Source: Mycolicibacterium aromaticivorans JS19b1 = JCM 16368 (lineage in GTDB: Bacteria > Actinomycetota > Actinomycetes > Mycobacteriales > Mycobacteriaceae). From it: 64,000 bases of DNA. Below the pieces are notes generated by a model, which was not told the origin of the DNA, searched no databases, and saw only the letters and a program-made list of their open reading frames with translations. A program made the position numbers and the translations under genes. The first letter of the stretch is position 1; every line of letters begins with the position of its first letter. This document shows, in pieces, positions 1 to 8,775 of the stretch. Where the stretch lies: contig NZ_JALN02000001.1 of assembly GCF_000559085.1 (NCBI RefSeq), positions 1,302,001 to 1,366,000 on the forward strand. Reading direction: 5' to 3'.

Positions 1-397
1 CGGTACGAAAGCTGTAGGACTCCAAGGCAATTGCCACCGCCAGGATCACCACCGCCACGATCGGCGAGGTCAGCGGTTCGGGATGGCCGATCTTGTGATA
101 GCCCTCGTACAGTGCGAAGATCGAGCCCAGGCTGAACAACACCAGCGCAACGACGAACGAATAGAAGTAGCGACTACGGCCGTACCCGAACTGATGCAGG
201 CTGTCTGCCTGCCTGCGGGCCTGGCGCTGACCGAACAGCAGGAGCCCCTGATTCGACGTGTCGGCCACCGAGTGCACCGACTCGGCGAGCATCGAGGAAC
301 TTCCGGTGATCAGGAATCCGACGAATTTCGCGACCGCGATGCCCGCGTTGGCGGCCAGCGCCGCGAGGATCGCCTTGGTGCTGCCCTCGGTCGACAT
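1..397 (-). CDS. Cation diffusion facilitator transporter, partial (left edge)
   Basis: This is the N-terminal 132 codons of a gene that runs off the left edge. It begins MSTEGSTKAILAALAAN and has hydrophobic segments near residues 8-33, 78-100 and 110-130. The second segment carries ESVHSVADTSNQ, the CDF pattern in which a His and an Asp four residues later bind metal inside the membrane. Members export divalent metals (Zn, Fe, Mn, Co) in exchange for protons; the metal cannot be told from this fragment. The ATG follows a GGGGGAGG Shine-Dalgarno. It starts 27 bases after manA on the same strand and is probably co-transcribed with it. Confidence 0.85.
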   Translation of the reverse strand, partial: MSTEGSTKAILAALAANAGIAVAKFVGFLITGSSSMLAESVHSVADTSNQGLLLFGQRQARRQADSLHQFGYGRSRYFYSFVVALVLFSLGSIFALYEGYHKIGHPEPLTSPIVAVVILAVAIALESYSFRT

Positions 398-424
398 GCG
401 GTGTCCTCCCCCAGGCTCAGTTGC

Positions 425-1651
425 TCAAAGGCCAACCGTAGCCCGGAACAACCGGGACGGCGACGTCGCCTCCAGGCGGATCGGACCGTCGTCGGCGGCC
501 ACCCAGGCCGCGGACCCGCGGTTGAGCTCCACCACATCCGACTTCGCGCGGACGAGCACCGAACCTTCGGTGCAGACCAGGATCTGGGGACCATCGTGGC
601 GGGACGGGGCGTCGATCTCGTGGCCGAGGTTCTCACCGTCGAGCATGAGGATGCAGGCGGCGAACTCCTGCGCGGGCGTCTCGTAGACCAGCTCGATCCC
701 CTCGCGGTGAGTGGGCGCCCGCAGCATCGTCTCATCGGCGGGCCTGAAGTCCAGCACCCGCAAGAGCTCGGGCACGTCGACGTGCTTGGGCGTCAGGCCA
801 CCGCGAAGTACGTTGTCGGAGTTGGCCATCACCTCCATCCCCATGCCGTGGATGTAACTGTGCAGGTTGCCTGCCGGCATGAAGATGGCCTCACCGGGGG
901 CCAGCGTGATCCGGTTGAGCAGCATGGCCGCCAGCACACCCGCATCTCCGGGATAGCGCTCCCCCAGCTCCAGCAGCGTCTTGGCCTCATCGTCGAATTC
1001 TGTTGCACCGGAACGCATATAATCCACCGCGCCGTCCAGGACGGCGGGGATCAGCACGTCCAGATCGGGCTGCGGCGCAGTGATCCAGGTGGTGAAAAGG
1101 GCACGCAGACCGTCGGCGTCGGGCTGGCCGCTCAGCAATCCGATGAACGGATCGAGTTCGGGCGCCGCCAGGGCACGCATCAGATCGACCGAACGCGCGG
1201 CCGGCCGGAAGCCGCCGAGGGCGTGGAAGTCGCTCAGCGCGACCAACAGTTCGGGCTTGTGGTTGCGGTCGCGATAGTTGCGGATCGGTGAGGTGAGCGG
1301 CACGCCCAGACGGTCCTCGCGCACGTAACCTTCGACCGCCTGCTCGGCGCTGGGATGAGCTTGCAGCGACAGCGGCTCCTCGGCGGCCAGCACCTTCACC
1401 AGCAAGGGCAGCACGTCGCCGTAGCGGCCGCGTACCGCAGGCCCCAACTGGCCGTCCGGATCGGCTCGAACGGCGTCGAGCAACGATTTCTCGCCGTGGG
1501 CGGTCTCCAACCACGCCGGATCCCCCGGATGAGCGCCCAGCCACAGCTCTGCTTCGGGATGCGCTGTTGGCGAAGGTCTTCCGGTGAACTCCGCGATGGC
1601 TGTCCGAGATCCCCATGCGTAGGTGCGTATCGCACCACGTAGCAATTCCAC
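425..1651 (-). CDS. manA: Mannose-6-phosphate isomerase, class I
   Basis: A 408-residue cytosolic zinc enzyme interconverting fructose-6-phosphate and mannose-6-phosphate, the entry to GDP-mannose for lipoarabinomannan, PIMs and mannoproteins. Class I zinc-site motifs are visible: SLQAHPS at residues 95-101 and NHKPEL at 130-135, then FMPAGNLHSYIHG in the cupin core. Length is usual for the actinobacterial family. The start is GTG. It lies 7 bases downstream of the SIS-domain gene, in one operon with pmmA. It matches Rv3255c by order and motif. Confidence 0.95.
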   Translation of the reverse strand: MELLRGAIRTYAWGSRTAIAEFTGRPSPTAHPEAELWLGAHPGDPAWLETAHGEKSLLDAVRADPDGQLGPAVRGRYGDVLPLLVKVLAAEEPLSLQAHPSAEQAVEGYVREDRLGVPLTSPIRNYRDRNHKPELLVALSDFHALGGFRPAARSVDLMRALAAPELDPFIGLLSGQPDADGLRALFTTWITAPQPDLDVLIPAVLDGAVDYMRSGATEFDDEAKTLLELGERYPGDAGVLAAMLLNRITLAPGEAIFMPAGNLHSYIHGMGMEVMANSDNVLRGGLTPKHVDVPELLRVLDFRPADETMLRAPTHREGIELVYETPAQEFAACILMLDGENLGHEIDAPSRHDGPQILVCTEGSVLVRAKSDVVELNRGSAAWVAADDGPIRLEATSPSRLFRATVGL

Positions 1652-1658
1652 TGGGACG

Positions 1659-2735
1659 TTATCCCCCCACCAATCTCAGATAAACCGCGGCCATCTGCAA
1701 TCGGACGGCCAGCGTGGCGAGCTGTTGTTCGGCTCGCCCTGTCGGGGCCTGAACCGAGCCCCCCTCCCCGAAGTCCTGCGCCCCGACCAGATCGACGTCG
1801 TCGAAGCCACTCACCCGCGCGGCGAGCATCGCGCGTTCGGCGTCCAGGGTCAAAGCCAGCACCTTCGGGCCCCTCGACAGCGGACCGTCGAGCTCCTCGT
1901 CGTGGAACAACGCGTCCACCGGATCCCCGAATTGATGTGCGATGCCGGTACGTAACGCGACCAGCGCGTCAGCCAGTCCGGCCGCGGCGACGGCCTGGCC
2001 GGCCAGCCGCAGTAATACCGTGGCGGCGTACCGGGCCAGGCCCAGGGTGGCCGCACAATCGCCGGCGAGCACCACCTGTCTGCCGGACATCCGCTCGGCC
2101 AGTGCCTTCGCGGGATTGGTGAACACGTCACGACTTGCACTGTTGCGCAATGCCTCGGCATCGAGTTCGTCGGCGAGGGTGGCCAGATCGGTCTGCAGTG
2201 CCGGGTCGACAGCCTGCATTGTCGCGAGACCAGCTGCGAGGTAACGGCTCAGCCCGAATTCGTCGGGCGTCCGCAACCGGGGCTCGAGCACCGCGGTCCG
2301 CCCCGCCGTGGCGTCGCGCAGCGGACCCTCATACGGCGCGGCGACGACCACCCGGGCGCCACGGCGCACCGCCGTCGCCGCAGCCGACACCAGCGCCGGA
2401 TCCCCGGCGTCGTCGCCGGCCACCACGAGAACGTCGAGCGGGCCGATCCAGGGCGGAGATTCGGCGGCCACCACGATCGGCTCCCCGGCGACTCCGCCGA
2501 GGGTGGCGGCCAGCATCGAGCCTGCACTCTCGGCTGCGCCGCGGGCGGCGACCCAGATGACGGTCCGCGGCCGATAGTCGGCGGCCAGCAGTGCCAATTC
2601 GCCCTCGTCGACCGCGGCTGCGGTGGCGCGCACCTGAGCGCCCGCCATCGCGGCGGCCCGCAGGAGCCCGTCACGGTCGGCTTCCAGTAGCCCCTCGGTG
2701 TCGTCGAGGTCGACGGTGGCATGCGCTGCGCTCAT
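1659..2735 (-). CDS. SIS/PGI-PMI-like domain protein (Rv3256c family, 'TobH')
   Basis: A 358-residue cytosolic protein resembling the sugar isomerase (SIS) fold of bifunctional phosphoglucose/phosphomannose isomerases. An Ala/Val-rich first half has a Rossmann-like segment (DVLVVAGDDAGD, residues about 104-115), and a second SIS-like half follows. It overlaps pmmA by 4 bases (ATGA) and is followed 7 bases later by manA, so it sits between two enzymes of mannose metabolism. A role in phosphosugar isomerisation or in assisting ManA/PmmA is inferred from context. I know of no demonstrated activity for the Rv3256c family. Confidence 0.85.
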   Translation of the reverse strand: MSAAHATVDLDDTEGLLEADRDGLLRAAAMAGAQVRATAAAVDEGELALLAADYRPRTVIWVAARGAAESAGSMLAATLGGVAGEPIVVAAESPPWIGPLDVLVVAGDDAGDPALVSAAATAVRRGARVVVAAPYEGPLRDATAGRTAVLEPRLRTPDEFGLSRYLAAGLATMQAVDPALQTDLATLADELDAEALRNSASRDVFTNPAKALAERMSGRQVVLAGDCAATLGLARYAATVLLRLAGQAVAAAGLADALVALRTGIAHQFGDPVDALFHDEELDGPLSRGPKVLALTLDAERAMLAARVSGFDDVDLVGAQDFGEGGSVQAPTGRAEQQLATLAVRLQMAAVYLRLVGG

Positions 2736-4123
2736 GGCGCCGCCCCGGCCGGCTGGGCGGCGATGTCATCGGAGACGCGGCGGACGATTTCCTCGATCTC
2801 CTGGGCGCTGCGCGCTTCGACGTTGAGGCGCAGCAGCGGTTCGGTGTTGGAGGTGCGCAGGTTGAACCAGGCCCCCTCACCGAGGTCGACCGTCACGCCG
2901 TCGAGATGGTCCAGCGAAACAGTCTGGTGCCCAAAGGCTTTCAGAACGGACTCCACGCACGCCGGCGCGTCGGCCACCCGGAAGTTGATCTCCCCGGAGG
3001 CTGCGTAGCGCTGATAATTCGCCATCAGTTCCGACAGCGGCCGGTCCTGCTCGCCCAACGCGGCGAGCACATGCAAGGCGGCCAGCATGCCGGAGTCCGC
3101 GCCCCAAAAGTCGCGGAAGTAATAGTGCGCCGAATGCTCACCGCCGAAGATCGCTCCGGTGTCGGCCATCAGCGCCTTGATGTAGGAGTGCCCGACGCGC
3201 GAGCGCACCGGCGTTCCACCCCGTTCGACGACCAACTCGGGCACCGCGCGCGAGGTGATCAGGTTGTGGATGACGGTGGCGCCGATCTCCCGGGTGAGTT
3301 CGCGGCCTGCGACCAACGCGGTGACCGCCGACGGCGAAACGGGACCGCCACGTTCGTCGACGACGAAACACCGGTCCGCGTCGCCGTCGAACGCCAGCCC
3401 GATATCGGCGCCGGTCTCCACCACGAACTTCTGCAGGTCGACCAGATTGGCCGGCTCCAGCGGATTGGCTTCGTGATTGGGGAACGAACCGTCGAGCTCA
3501 AAATACAGCGGCAGCACCGTCAGCGCCTCGATGGGGCCCAGTACGGCAGGCGTGGTGTGGCCGGCCATGCCGTTGCCTGCATCGACCGCGACCCGCAGTG
3601 GTCGCACGCCGGCGACATCGACCAGCGACCGAAGGAACTGTCCGTAGTCGGCGAGCACATCGTGATAGCGCACCTGCCCACGCGGCCCGTCATAGCCGGG
3701 AACCCCGGCGATCACTTCGTCGCGGATGATCGCCAGCCCGGTGTCCTCACCCACGGCCTTCGCCCCGGCGCGGCACAGCTTGATTCCGTTGTAGGCGGCC
3801 GGGTTATGGCTCGCGGTGAACATGGCACCCGCGCAGCCCAGGAAACCGGACGCAAAGTACAGCTGATCGGTGGAGGCCAGCCCGATCCGCACCACATCGA
3901 GACCCTGCGCGGTGACCCCGGCGGCGAACGCCTCGGCGAGCGCCGGCGAGCTTTCACGCATGTCGTACCCGATCGCGATCCGGTCGCCACCCTCATCGCG
4001 AATCAGCCGGGCGAACGCGGCGGCCACGTCGGATACGAACGCGTCGTCGATCTCCTGCCCGACCAGACCGCGCACGTCATAAGCCTTGATCACACGGCGA
4101 ACCGCGTCGGCGGGCCTCGACAT
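2732..4123 (-). CDS. pmmA: Phosphomannomutase/phosphoglucomutase
   Basis: A 463-residue alpha-D-phosphohexomutase converting mannose-6-phosphate to mannose-1-phosphate (often also glucose phosphates), the step between ManA and the GDP-mannose pyrophosphorylase at 8772-9857. The phosphoserine loop TASHNP is at residues 103-108, the metal loop DGDADR at 246-251, and a sugar-binding GGEHSAHYYF segment near 330. AGGAG precedes the ATG by 7 bases. It is first in a pmmA, SIS-gene, manA, cation-efflux gene series. It matches Rv3257c; some annotations call it manB. Confidence 0.95.
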   Translation of the reverse strand: MSRPADAVRRVIKAYDVRGLVGQEIDDAFVSDVAAAFARLIRDEGGDRIAIGYDMRESSPALAEAFAAGVTAQGLDVVRIGLASTDQLYFASGFLGCAGAMFTASHNPAAYNGIKLCRAGAKAVGEDTGLAIIRDEVIAGVPGYDGPRGQVRYHDVLADYGQFLRSLVDVAGVRPLRVAVDAGNGMAGHTTPAVLGPIEALTVLPLYFELDGSFPNHEANPLEPANLVDLQKFVVETGADIGLAFDGDADRCFVVDERGGPVSPSAVTALVAGRELTREIGATVIHNLITSRAVPELVVERGGTPVRSRVGHSYIKALMADTGAIFGGEHSAHYYFRDFWGADSGMLAALHVLAALGEQDRPLSELMANYQRYAASGEINFRVADAPACVESVLKAFGHQTVSLDHLDGVTVDLGEGAWFNLRTSNTEPLLRLNVEARSAQEIEEIVRRVSDDIAAQPAGAAP

Positions 4124-4200
4124 GACAGATCTCCTGACCGAGAGGGACTCTTGGCCGCCAGCCTATCTGTTCCGGTCCCCCGGCAAGGGCGGCTATCGGG

Positions 4201-4650
4201 TCAGTCGGTGGGGTCCGGCAGTACCCGCAGGTGCCCACGGCGGCGGCCGGCAGTCGTCGGTCGATGCGCAGCGGCCGGCATCATCGGAGTTCCGGTCGCG
4301 GGCGCATGCGCGGCTCCGCTGGGATCGGAGAATCCGGCGATCGGGGGCCGGGCGGGCAACTCACGGCCTTCCCGTACTGCATCGGCAAGAGCGACGAGAT
4401 CGTCCTCGTCGGGGAACTCCGGCAGCGGCCCGGCGTGGCGGACCAGCTCCCAACCGCGGGGGGCAGTGATCCGGTTGGCATGAGTGATGCACAGGTCCCA
4501 CGAATGCGGTTCGCGGGAGATTGCCAGTGGCCCGACGACCGCAGTCGAATCGGAGTAGACGAACGTCAGCGTCGCCACCGCATAATGGGGGCATCCAGGC
4601 CGGCAGCAGCGACGAGGAACATTCACGTCCGTGAGGCTATCGCGGTTCAT
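4201..4650 (-). CDS. DUF3499 protein (Rv3258c family)
   Basis: A 149-residue protein of unknown function conserved in actinobacteria next to whiB2. The N-terminal half is the conserved part: CCRPGCPHYAVATLTF, with three cysteines and a histidine near residues 15-21, and later WDLCITHANRI, together resembling a small zinc-binding module. The C-terminal third is Pro/Ala-rich and probably disordered. The start is uncertain: a GTG at 4626 (VNVPRRCC) begins exactly at the conserved core and may be the true start. Neither start has a strong Shine-Dalgarno. Confidence 0.8.
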   Translation of the reverse strand: MNRDSLTDVNVPRRCCRPGCPHYAVATLTFVYSDSTAVVGPLAISREPHSWDLCITHANRITAPRGWELVRHAGPLPEFPDEDDLVALADAVREGRELPARPPIAGFSDPSGAAHAPATGTPMMPAAAHRPTTAGRRRGHLRVLPDPTD

Positions 4651-4716
4651 TCACAGGTTGCCCGGGGACACGCGCAGCCGCCGGGCGGCCGATTCACAAC
4701 CGTTACGATCACATCC

Positions 4717-5211
4717 GTGGCCGATTCCCGCAGCTCCCGGCGAGGTGGTCGATCCGGTGGCAGCCCGGGGTCGCGCCGGGGACGTGAGATGCGGGGCCCA
4801 TTGCTGCCGCCGACGGTGCCGGGGTGGCGCAGCCGCGCAGAGCGGTTCGACATGGCGGTCCTGGAAGCCTATGAGCCGATCGAGCGGCGGTGGCAACAAC
4901 GGCTCACCGGTCTCGACGTTGCCGTCGACGAGATCCCGCGCATAGCGCCGAAGGATCCGGACAGTGTGCAGTGGCCCGCTGAAGTGGTGGCCGACGGGCC
5001 GATCGCGTTGGCCCGGCTGATTCCAGCCGGCGTGGACGTTCGCGGAAATTCGACGCGCGCCCGAATTGTGCTGTTCCGCAAGCCGATCGAGCGTCGAGCC
5101 AAAGACTCGATCGATCTGACCGATCTTCTGCACGAGATTCTGGTGGCGCAGGTGGCCACCTATCTCGGGGTCGAGCCGTCGGTCATCGACCCGACCATCG
5201 ACGACGACTGA
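4717..5211 (+). CDS. Zincin-like metallopeptidase family protein (Rv3259 family), catalytic motif incomplete
   Basis: A 164-residue protein of the PF06262-type family between DUF3499 and whiB2. An Arg/Gly/Ser-rich N-terminal stretch precedes the conserved core, which begins MRGPLLPPTVPGW. The family's zincin motif should read HExxH; here the position reads HEILVAQ, so the second metal-ligand histidine is absent and protease activity is doubtful. The GTG at 4717 was chosen because arginine-rich heads are common in mycobacterial homologues; the ATG at 4789 (140 residues) is the alternative. Confidence 0.8.
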   Translation: MADSRSSRRGGRSGGSPGSRRGREMRGPLLPPTVPGWRSRAERFDMAVLEAYEPIERRWQQRLTGLDVAVDEIPRIAPKDPDSVQWPAEVVADGPIALARLIPAGVDVRGNSTRARIVLFRKPIERRAKDSIDLTDLLHEILVAQVATYLGVEPSVIDPTIDDD

Positions 5212-5238
5212 GTCGGACTCGCCGACCAGCGGTCGCCG

Positions 5239-5598
5239 TCAGATGATGCCGCGCTTGAGGCGACGACGCTCCCGCTCGGAGAGTCCGCCCCAGATACCGA
5301 AACGCTCGTCGTTGGCCAAGGCGTACTCGAGGCACGACTCGCGGACCTCGCAGCCCAAGCAGATCCGCTTGGCCTCGCGGGTGGAACCGCCCTTCTCGGG
5401 GAAGAACGCTTCGGGATCGGTCTGCGCGCACAGCGCGCGTTCCTGCCACTGGTCTTCTTCATCGGCCGAATCCGGCGTCGCATCGATGATCGGGTCTGGC
5501 ACCAAACTCAAGTGAGCGCGTGCCATTACCCCCATCGTCTGCGAACCGGTAATGGACTGCGGCAACCCCATCGTGCCGAACACGTGCTCATAGGACAT
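5239..5598 (-). CDS. whiB2: WhiB-family iron-sulfur transcription regulator WhiB2
   Basis: A 119-residue regulator (WhmD in M. smegmatis) needed for septation and division. The four cysteines that hold the 4Fe-4S cluster are C57, C80, C83 and C89, followed by the GIWGG turn at 101-105 and a basic tail RRRLKRG that contacts DNA. The ATG has a GAGGAGG Shine-Dalgarno 5 bases upstream. About 35 residues precede the conserved region, as in M. smegmatis but longer than in M. tuberculosis (an internal Met at 25 is an alternative). It is transcribed away from fbiA across a 299-base intergenic region. Confidence 0.95.
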   Translation of the reverse strand: MSYEHVFGTMGLPQSITGSQTMGVMARAHLSLVPDPIIDATPDSADEEDQWQERALCAQTDPEAFFPEKGGSTREAKRICLGCEVRESCLEYALANDERFGIWGGLSERERRRLKRGII

Positions 5599-5897
5599 TT
5601 CCGCCTCCTCACCTGGTTTCGTAGATCTTTTGCATGTCGCCCACTATTGAAGTGTGCCCAACTCGTTCGAACACTTGGTCGAATCGCGGTCTGGGACACC
5701 GAAACCGGCTGGTCCGACCGGGAAATGACACTGATGTGATTAGACACTTATGCAGTGGCCCGGTCAAGCGATTGAACCGAAATTAATACCATTTCCCTTG
5801 GATAATTCGGCGAGTCGATGCCCCGGCGTGTCATCGGCGTGACGCGATCGTGACCGCGTTGGTCGCCGAAAGGGCCGACCGCCTAGTGTCGATCGGT
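5599..5897. promoter_or_regulatory. Divergent whiB2/fbiA intergenic region with a leaderless-type fbiA promoter
   Basis: This stretch of about 300 bases is more AT-rich than its surroundings and holds no convincing gene. It must carry the whiB2 promoter (minus strand; its GAGGAGG leader lies next to the start) and the fbiA promoter. For fbiA, TAGTGT at 5884-5889 lies 8 bases before the GTG at 5898, the spacing of a leaderless mycobacterial transcript. A GTTCGAAC palindrome lies near 5662-5669 upstream of whiB2; its meaning is unknown. Confidence 0.5.
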
Positions 5898-6899
5898 GTG
5901 AAGATCACCGTTCTGGTCGGCGGCGTCGGGGGTGCCCGGTTCCTGCTGGGCGTACAGCGATTGCTCGGCCTGGGCCAGTTCGCCGGCCAGATATCCGGAG
6001 CCACAGGCGATCTTGATCACACGCTGACGGCCGTGGTCAACATCGGCGACGATGCCTGGATGCACGGTGTGCGCATCTGTCCCGACCTCGACACCTGCAT
6101 GTACACCTTAGGTGGAGGTATCGACCCCGAGCGAGGCTGGGGACATCGCAACGAGACGTGGCACGCGAAAGAGGAATTGGCGGCCTACGGCGTACAACCC
6201 GATTGGTTCGGCCTGGGCGACCGCGACCTCGCCACTCATCTGGTGCGCAGTCAGATGCTGCGTGCGGGATATCCCCTGTCGCAGGTGACCGAGGCGCTGT
6301 GCCACCGCTGGCAGCCGGGCGTTACGCTCCTGCCTGCCAGCGACGACCGGTGCGAAACCCACGTTGTGATCGACGATCCCGACACCGGTGACCGCAAAGC
6401 CATCCACTTTCAGGAATGGTGGGTGCGCTACCGGGCGCAGGTGCCCACACACAGTTTCGCGTTCGTGGGGTCCGAAAACGCCACTGCCGGGCCCGGTGTC
6501 GTCGACGCGATCACCGAAGCCGATGTCGTCATGCTCGCCCCCTCCAATCCGGTGGTGAGCATCGGCGCAATCCTCGCCATCCCCGGTGTTCGCGCCGCGC
6601 TGCGCTCCACACCTGCCCCGGTCGTCGGCTACTCCCCCATCATCGGCGGAAAGCCGTTGCGCGGCATGGCCGACGAATGCCTGTCGGTGATCGGCGTCGA
6701 GACCTCCTCGCACGCCGTCGCCCACCACTTCGGCGCACGCTCGGCGACCGGAATCCTCGACTACTGGCTGGTGTCCGAAGGCGATCATGCCGACGTACCG
6801 GGACTGACGGTGCACTCGATACCGCTGCTGATGTCTGATCCGGCAGCCACCGCCGACATGGTGCGCGCCGGCCTCGAATTGGCGGGGGTGGCGTCGTGA
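5898..6899 (+). CDS. fbiA: 2-phospho-L-lactate / phosphoenolpyruvate transferase of F420 biosynthesis
   Basis: A 333-residue CofD-family enzyme joining the activated phospho-C3 unit (from FbiD) to the deazaflavin Fo, giving dehydro-F420-0 or F420-0. The N-terminal nucleotide loop GGVGGAR is at residues 8-14, and [19 protein letters not shown] and [10 protein letters not shown] are strongly conserved. An upstream GTG at 5850 would add 16 residues. The GTG at 5898 was chosen because it gives the family's usual N-terminus and has a -10 box 8 bases upstream. It overlaps fbiB by 4 bases (GTGA), so the two are translationally coupled. Confidence 0.93.
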   Translation: MKITVLVGGVGGARFLLGVQRLLGLGQFAGQISGATGDLDHTLTAVVNIGDDAWMHGVRICPDLDTCMYTLGGGIDPERGWGHRNETWHAKEELAAYGVQPDWFGLGDRDLATHLVRSQMLRAGYPLSQVTEALCHRWQPGVTLLPASDDRCETHVVIDDPDTGDRKAIHFQEWWVRYRAQVPTHSFAFVGSENATAGPGVVDAITEADVVMLAPSNPVVSIGAILAIPGVRAALRSTPAPVVGYSPIIGGKPLRGMADECLSVIGVETSSHAVAHHFGARSATGILDYWLVSEGDHADVPGLTVHSIPLLMSDPAATADMVRAGLELAGVAS

Positions 6900-8239
6900 A
6901 TCTTGAGCATGGCAGTGCCGCTCCCGTCGAAATCCTGCCCGTCCCCGGCCTTCCGGAGTTCCGTCCGGGCGATGATCTGGCGGCCGCCCTCGTCTCGGCA
7001 GCACCCTGGCTGCGCGACGGCGACATCGTCGTCGTCACCAGCAAGGTGATGTCCAAGTGCGAGGGCCGCATCGTCGCGGCGCCCGCGGACCCCGACGAAC
7101 GAGACGCACTGCGCCGCAAGATCATCGACGATGAGGCCGTGCGGGTGCTGGCCCGCAAGGGCCGCACTTTGATCACCGAGAACCGCAACGGCATCGTGCA
7201 GGCGGCCGCGGGCGTCGACGGCTCCAACGTCGGATCCACCGAATTGGCGTTGCTGCCGGTCGATCCCGACGGCAGCGCGGCCGCGCTGCGCACGGCACTG
7301 CGCGAGCGGCTCGGCGTGAATGTCGCGGTTCTGGTCACCGACACCATGGGTCGTGCCTGGCGCAACGGCCAGACCGACGCCGCGATCGGCGCCGCCGGGC
7401 TGCCTGTGCTCTACGGATACGCCGGCGCCGTCGACCGGCACGGCAACGAGCTGGTGGTCACCGAAGTCGCCGTCGCCGACGAAATCGCCGCCGCCGCCGA
7501 CCTGGTCAAGGGCAAGCTGACCGCGGTGCCCGTCGCCGTGGTCCGCGGCCTCGAGCTCGAGGACGACGGGTCCACCGCGGCGCGCCTGCTGCGCGGCGGT
7601 GAGGACGACTTGTTCTGGCTGGGCACCGCCGAGTCGCTGGAACTCGGGCGCCGCCAGGCCCAGTTGTTGCGCCGCTCGGTGCGAGTGTTCGCGCCGGAGC
7701 CGGTCGACCACACGCTCATCGAGGAGGCCGTCGCCGAGGCGCTCACCGCGCCTGCACCGCACCACACCCGGCCGGTGCGGTTCGTCTGGTTGCAGGATCG
7801 GGGGCGTCGCGTCACGCTGCTGGATCGGATGAAAGACGCGTGGCGTGACGATCTTTCCGGCGACGGCAAGCCCGCCGACGCCGTCGAGCGACGGGTCGCC
7901 CGAGGTCAAATCCTCTACGACGCACCCGAGATCGTCATCCCGTTCCTGGTCCCCGAAGGCGCCCACAGCTATCCCGACCCGGACCGCATCCAGGCCGAGC
8001 ACACGATGTTCACGGTCGCGGTCGGCGCGGCGGTACAAGCACTCCTGGTGGCGCTGGCAGTGCGCGGCGTGGGCAGCTGCTGGATCGGCTCGACGATCTT
8101 CGCAGCCGGGCTGGTGCGGGAAACCCTTGATCTACCGCCTGATTGGGAACCGCTGGGTGCCGTCGCGATCGGTTATCCGGTCGAACCGCCCGAACCCCGC
8201 GACCCGGCGCCGGTCGGCGATCTGCTGGTGCGCAAGTGA
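6896..8239 (+). CDS. fbiB: Bifunctional F420-0:L-glutamate ligase / FMN-dependent dehydro-F420-0 reductase
   Basis: A 447-residue two-domain protein. Residues about 1-245 are the CofE-like gamma-glutamyl ligase that adds the glutamate tail ([26 protein letters not shown]). Residues about 255-447 are a nitroreductase-fold FMN domain ([28 protein letters not shown]) that reduces dehydro-F420-0 in mycobacteria. This fusion is typical of actinobacteria. The GTG start overlaps the fbiA stop, and the end overlaps the next start, so fbiA, fbiB and the NUDIX gene form one operon. Confidence 0.95.
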   Translation: MNLEHGSAAPVEILPVPGLPEFRPGDDLAAALVSAAPWLRDGDIVVVTSKVMSKCEGRIVAAPADPDERDALRRKIIDDEAVRVLARKGRTLITENRNGIVQAAAGVDGSNVGSTELALLPVDPDGSAAALRTALRERLGVNVAVLVTDTMGRAWRNGQTDAAIGAAGLPVLYGYAGAVDRHGNELVVTEVAVADEIAAAADLVKGKLTAVPVAVVRGLELEDDGSTAARLLRGGEDDLFWLGTAESLELGRRQAQLLRRSVRVFAPEPVDHTLIEEAVAEALTAPAPHHTRPVRFVWLQDRGRRVTLLDRMKDAWRDDLSGDGKPADAVERRVARGQILYDAPEIVIPFLVPEGAHSYPDPDRIQAEHTMFTVAVGAAVQALLVALAVRGVGSCWIGSTIFAAGLVRETLDLPPDWEPLGAVAIGYPVEPPEPRDPAPVGDLLVRK

Positions 8240-8775
8240 GCGTGCGGGAGTCGGCCATCGAGCTGCTGACCGAGTGGGACGCGCCGGACGACTGCCAGGA
8301 CTCGCTGCGGCAGTCCGTCCTGGCCTTCCTACTCGCGCGCACCGATGCCTGCGAGCGGGCCTGCGTCCCAGGACATATCACGGCTTCGGCGTTGGTGGTC
8401 AACCACACCGGCGATCAGGTGCTGCTCACCCTGCATCCGCGGCTCGGTCGCTGGGTTCAGCTCGGCGGGCATTGCGAGGACTCCGACGCCGACATCGTCG
8501 CGGCCGCGATGCGGGAGGCGGCCGAAGAGTCCGGAATCGACGGCCTGCGCGTCGACGCGTCGTTGGGCGCCATCCACGTTCACGCACTGACCTGCTCGCT
8601 GGGAGTGCCCACCCGGCACCTGGATCTCCAGTTCATCGCCCGCGCACCCGCCGACGCGACCATCGAGATCAGCGACGAATCGCTCGATCTGCGGTGGTGG
8701 CCGGTCGACGCGCTGCCAGACGGTATCGACGCGGCGGTCACACACCTGGTGTCGGTCGGCCGCTCGCGGGTCTAG
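8236..8775 (+). CDS. NUDIX hydrolase
   Basis: A 179-residue protein with a NUDIX fold. The box near residues 78-101 keeps GGH and the catalytic REAAEESGI, but the usual first glutamate eight residues before REAAEE is alanine, so the motif is slightly degenerate. Members hydrolyse nucleoside-diphosphate-linked compounds; no substrate can be assigned. The GTG overlaps the fbiB stop by 4 bases, so the gene is in the F420 operon, though a role in F420 metabolism is only a guess. It ends head-on with the next gene, sharing 4 bases. Confidence 0.88.
   Translation: MSVRESAIELLTEWDAPDDCQDSLRQSVLAFLLARTDACERACVPGHITASALVVNHTGDQVLLTLHPRLGRWVQLGGHCEDSDADIVAAAMREAAEESGIDGLRVDASLGAIHVHALTCSLGVPTRHLDLQFIARAPADATIEISDESLDLRWWPVDALPDGIDAAVTHLVSVGRSRV

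Noticed and set aside
83..1291. A 402-codon plus-strand open frame
   Set aside because: It is the complementary-strand shadow of manA and the cation efflux gene. The composition (His/Gln/Arg-rich) is that of antisense to GC-rich coding DNA, with no family likeness.
2591..4483. A 630-codon plus-strand open frame
   Set aside because: Antisense to pmmA, whose TASHNP and DGDADR motifs are certain. Long antisense frames are expected at this GC content.
5720..5760. A possible CRP site (TGTGATTAGACACT) upstream of whiB2/fbiA
   Set aside because: It has only partial two-fold symmetry and not the mycobacterial CRP spacing, so it was not listed as a site.
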